From assembly GCF_015704865.1 (NCBI RefSeq), contig NZ_JADQTO010000018.1, forward strand, positions 144,385 to 208,384: 64,000 nucleotides of DNA, read 5' to 3'. Position numbers and translations under genes: made by a program. This DNA is from Actinoplanes aureus (GTDB lineage Bacteria > Actinomycetota > Actinomycetes > Mycobacteriales > Micromonosporaceae). Positions 61,395-64,000 of this stretch are shown here, in pieces. Within the stretch, counting starts at the first letter, position 1, and every line of letters begins with the position of its first letter. The notes under the pieces are model-generated. The model searched no databases, had not been told where the DNA came from, and was given only the letters and a program-made list of their open reading frames with translations.

Positions 61395-64000
61395 ACGAGG
61401 CGCCGCTGACGGTGGATGGCGTGCTGCACCGCGTACGCGCCGGTGAGCTCACGCCCGAGCAGGCGATGCCGTTGCTGCGGGACCTGGCCGCCGGCGACGC
61501 CGGCGCGGACGACCTGATCCGGCTGACCCCCGTCTGGGAGCCGGCACCGACGCCGGAGATCGCGGGCCGCCGGCACCGGCACGTGGTCCTGGTGGGCGGT
61601 GGCGACCTGGCCCGGTCCGGCGGCAGCTGGCCGGCCGACCGGCTGTCCGTCGTGGTTCCCGGGAGCCGCCTGCTGGTCCGGGAGGACGGCGTGGTGGAGG
61701 CTCCCGCCGATCCGGAGCAGGCCGGCCGGCTGTGGCAGCACCTGTGCGCCGGGGGAGTGCCCGACGCGGTCGTCTACGTCTGCGACCTCGACGTGCCCGG
61801 CGACCGCGGGCCGCACCCGGAGCAGATCGACCGGGAGGTCGTGTTCCTGCTCGGCCTGGTGCGCGCGGCCGCCCAGGTGCGGTCGGACGTCCCGATCCGG
61901 GTCGTCGTCGTGCATCCGGGTTCGGTGGTGGGCACCGCCCTCGGTGGTTTCGCCCGGTCGGTGCGGGCCGAATGCGGCTGGCTGGACCTGCGGGTGGTCG
62001 GTGTCGGCGGGCTGCGTGGTCCGGCGCTGGCGGCAGCGTTGCGGCCGGAGGTCGCCGGGGAGGGCGACGGCATCGAGGTACGCACCGACGGGGCGCTCCG
62101 GGAGGTGCTGGGTTATCGGCCGGCGCCGGTTCCCGGCGAGGCCGGTGTACCAGTGATCTCGCCCGGTGACGTGGTGGTGGTCTCCGGTGGACTCGGCGGG
62201 CTGGGCCGGCTGGTCACGGGCTTCCTGGTACGGCGATGGGGTGCCCGGGTGGTGCTGCTGGGCCGTTCGGATCCGGACGCCTCGGCGCGACAGTGGCTGG
62301 CGGGCTTGGGCGAGTCGGTGGTCTTCGTGCGTACTGATGTGTCGGTGCGCTCGCAGGCGCTGGCGGCGGTTGCGAGCGTGCGTGAGCGGTTCGGCCGGGT
62401 GGACGCGGTGTTCCATGCGGCCGGGGTCCGGGCGGACGGCTGGGTTCGCGAGAAGTCCGTGGCGGATTTCCGGTCGGTGATGGGGCCGAAGGTGTGGGGG
62501 GCGGTGTGGCTGGACGAGGCGACCGCAGGCGATGACCTGAAGGTGTTCGCCGGGTTCTCGTCGGTGGCCGGGTTGGCCGGGAATGCGGGTCAGTGTGATT
62601 ACGCGTTCGCGAATCGGTTTCTGGACGAGTTCCTGCGGCGGCGGGCGGGGCGCAGCGTGTCGGTGGCGTGGCCGTACTGGGCGGACGGGGGCATGCGCAT
62701 CGACGAGGCCACGCAACGCCTGATGCGTACCGTCGCCGGGATCCGGCCGATCGATGCCGGCGAAGGCCTCGCCATGCTCGAGCGTGCGCTGGCGGCCGGC
62801 GAGCCGCTCTTCATCGAACTGCACGGCGATCGGGAACGCATACTGCGGACCTTCCGGGCGATCGATGGCCGGTCCGGCCCCGAGCCCGGCCCCGACCTGG
62901 CGGAAACGCTCCGGCTGGGCGACCGCGTCCGCGAGGATCTGCTCGCCGCGATCCGGATCGTCCTCGACGTCGATCCCGCCGACGTCGACCTCGACGCCCA
63001 CCTCAGCGAGTTCGGTTTCGACTCGATCTCCTTCACCGAACTGGCGAACGTGCTGAACGACCGGCTGGGACTCGACCTGTTGCCGTCGGTGTTCTTCGAG
63101 TACCCGACGCTCGCGGCGTTCGCCGATCACCTGCAGCGGGACCACCTCGACCGGCTGCATAGCCACTACGGTTCTCCGCCGATTTCCGTGGTCGAGCGGA
63201 AGCCGCCGGCGCCCGCGCCGGCCGATGTGCTGCCGGCCGACGCGGTGGCGGTGGTGGGACTGGCCGGGGTGTTCCCTGGTTCGGCGGACGCGGAGGGCTT
63301 CTTCGCCGATCTGGCCGCCGGCCGGGACCTGGTCGGCGAGGTGCCGGCCGACCGCTGGGACTGGCGCCGCTGGTACGGCGACCCGTGGACCGGCGGCAAC
63401 CGCACCCCGGTGCGCTGGGGTGCGTTCCTGTCCGGGGTGGACCGGTTCGACCCGCGGTTCTTCGGCATCTCGGCGGCCGAGGCGGAGTTGATGGATCCGC
63501 AGCAGCGGATCTTCCTGGAGACCGTCTGGCGCACCATCGAGGACGCCGGCTACCGGGCCTCGGACCTGGCCGGCACCGACACGGGCCTGTTCGTCGGCGT
63601 CGGGGGTATGGACTACCTCGAGCTGATGCTGGCCGGCGGGCGCGGGCTGCAGCCGCACACGCCCACCGGGATCGCACACTCGGTCCTGGCGAACCGGGTG
63701 TCGTTCCTGCTCGACCTGCACGGCCCGAGCGAGCCGGTGGACACCGCCTGCTCCGCCTCCCTGGTCGCGGTGCACCGCGCGGTCACCAGCATCCAGCGCG
63801 GGGAGTGCAGCGCCGCCATCGCCGGCGGCGTCAACGTCATCGCGACGCCCACCGCGCACATCGCCTTCACCCAGGCCGGGATGCTGGCGCCGGACGGGCG
63901 GTGCAAAGTGTTCGACGCCGCCGCCGACGGCTACGTCCGCGGCGAGGGCTGCGGCGCCGTCCTCCTCAAACCGCTCGCCACCGCCCTCGCCGACGGCGAC
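61391..64000 (+). CDS. Trans-AT PKS 3 (partial): KR-ACP / KS..., 3' end outside window
   Basis: 870 codons are visible from a GTG that overlaps the PKS 2 stop (GTGA). The protein opens with a docking motif (VLHRVRAGELTPEQAMPLLR, about 11-30). KR8 follows (about 40-480; loop SGGLGGLGR, FSSVAG, DYAFANRF, and a Lys in GPKVWG), then ACP8 (about 510-595, GFDSIS, Ser545). KS8 begins near 615 with VDTACSAS (Cys787) and is cut by the window end before its His motifs. The KR and ACP complete the module begun by KS7-DH on PKS 2, giving KS-DH-KR-ACP. Part of the KR has codon use less GC-rich at third positions than its neighbours and closely resembles KR3 of PKS 1. Confidence 0.92.
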   Translation, partial: MNEAPLTVDGVLHRVRAGELTPEQAMPLLRDLAAGDAGADDLIRLTPVWEPAPTPEIAGRRHRHVVLVGGGDLARSGGSWPADRLSVVVPGSRLLVREDGVVEAPADPEQAGRLWQHLCAGGVPDAVVYVCDLDVPGDRGPHPEQIDREVVFLLGLVRAAAQVRSDVPIRVVVVHPGSVVGTALGGFARSVRAECGWLDLRVVGVGGLRGPALAAALRPEVAGEGDGIEVRTDGALREVLGYRPAPVPGEAGVPVISPGDVVVVSGGLGGLGRLVTGFLVRRWGARVVLLGRSDPDASARQWLAGLGESVVFVRTDVSVRSQALAAVASVRERFGRVDAVFHAAGVRADGWVREKSVADFRSVMGPKVWGAVWLDEATAGDDLKVFAGFSSVAGLAGNAGQCDYAFANRFLDEFLRRRAGRSVSVAWPYWADGGMRIDEATQRLMRTVAGIRPIDAGEGLAMLERALAAGEPLFIELHGDRERILRTFRAIDGRSGPEPGPDLAETLRLGDRVREDLLAAIRIVLDVDPADVDLDAHLSEFGFDSISFTELANVLNDRLGLDLLPSVFFEYPTLAAFADHLQRDHLDRLHSHYGSPPISVVERKPPAPAPADVLPADAVAVVGLAGVFPGSADAEGFFADLAAGRDLVGEVPADRWDWRRWYGDPWTGGNRTPVRWGAFLSGVDRFDPRFFGISAAEAELMDPQQRIFLETVWRTIEDAGYRASDLAGTDTGLFVGVGGMDYLELMLAGGRGLQPHTPTGIAHSVLANRVSFLLDLHGPSEPVDTACSASLVAVHRAVTSIQRGECSAAIAGGVNVIATPTAHIAFTQAGMLAPDGRCKVFDAAADGYVRGEGCGAVLLKPLATALADGD

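Noticed and set aside
31076..64000. HMGS/beta-branching cassette or tandem ACPs expected in many trans-AT clusters
   Set aside because: No HMG-CoA synthase, free ACP, free KS or ECH gene and no tandem ACP was found in the window; it could lie to the right.
1..64000. tRNA, rRNA, CRISPR arrays, insertion sequences, attachment sites
   Set aside because: No cloverleaf-like, rRNA-like, regularly spaced repeat or transposase sequence was seen on either strand by reading.

Overview
This is a very GC-rich actinobacterial window: SDR, PKS and signalling genes with GTG/TTG starts, ATGA/GTGA overlaps and strong third-position GC. The run of membrane-bound GGDEF proteins next to a trans-AT PKS would suit a Micromonosporaceae-type actinomycete (Actinoplanes-like). 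That placement is inference, because no taxonomic marker gene is present.

Layout. (1) 1-9762: signalling and housekeeping genes. These are three tandem, related membrane GGDEF proteins (the first cut by the window edge, the third also carrying EAL), an anti-sigma-type ATPase, a PAS-GAF histidine kinase, a PAS-PP2C (RsbU-like) phosphatase and a small exported lysozyme-like protein. (2) 9842-26315, minus strand: one operon-like block of nine closely spaced or overlapping genes, transcribed from the AT-rich gap at 26316-26818. It encodes an iterative PUFA-synthase-like ('secondary lipid' type) PKS made of AT-ACP, a FabL-type enoyl reductase-KS-CLF-KR-DH fusion, and KR-DH*. With it come a P450, an SDR, a DUF4345-like membrane protein, a flavoprotein oxidoreductase, a macrolide-type glycosyltransferase and an MFS exporter. 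(3) 26819-30870: a type II thioesterase reading divergently from that block, then a HIT protein, a NUDIX hydrolase and a secreted S15-family peptidase/hydrolase. (4) 31076-64000 and beyond, plus strand: a Sfp-type phosphopantetheinyl transferase, a trans-acting AT-ER fusion, an alpha/beta hydrolase, a methyltransferase and three collinear trans-AT PKS proteins. The last of these runs off the window.

The assembly line, read from the domains, is: ACP1-KS1(0)-MT-ACP2 | KS2-KR-ACP3 | KS3-DH-KR-ACP4 | KS4 // DH*-ACP5 | KS5-KR-ACP6 | KS6-KR-MT-ACP7 | KS7-DH // KR-ACP8 | KS8... (// marks a protein boundary inside a module). No AT domain lies in these proteins. Malonyl loading and enoyl reduction would come from the discrete AT-ER, and the PPTase would activate the carriers.

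The most unusual features are these: a ketosynthase with His replaced by Gln behind a lone N-terminal ACP at the head of the line; carrier-protein-like inserts with the pantetheine serine lost (Pro or Ala) in exactly two KS flanking regions (KS3 and KS6); a FabL-type reductase fused to a KS-CLF megasynthase; and the head-to-head placement of a complete iterative PKS and a modular trans-AT PKS. The last point raises the untested possibility that the iterative synthase makes the starter chain for the modular line. No pathway regulator gene, no chain-terminating TE and no HMGS/beta-branching cassette is visible in the window, so the cluster probably extends to the right.
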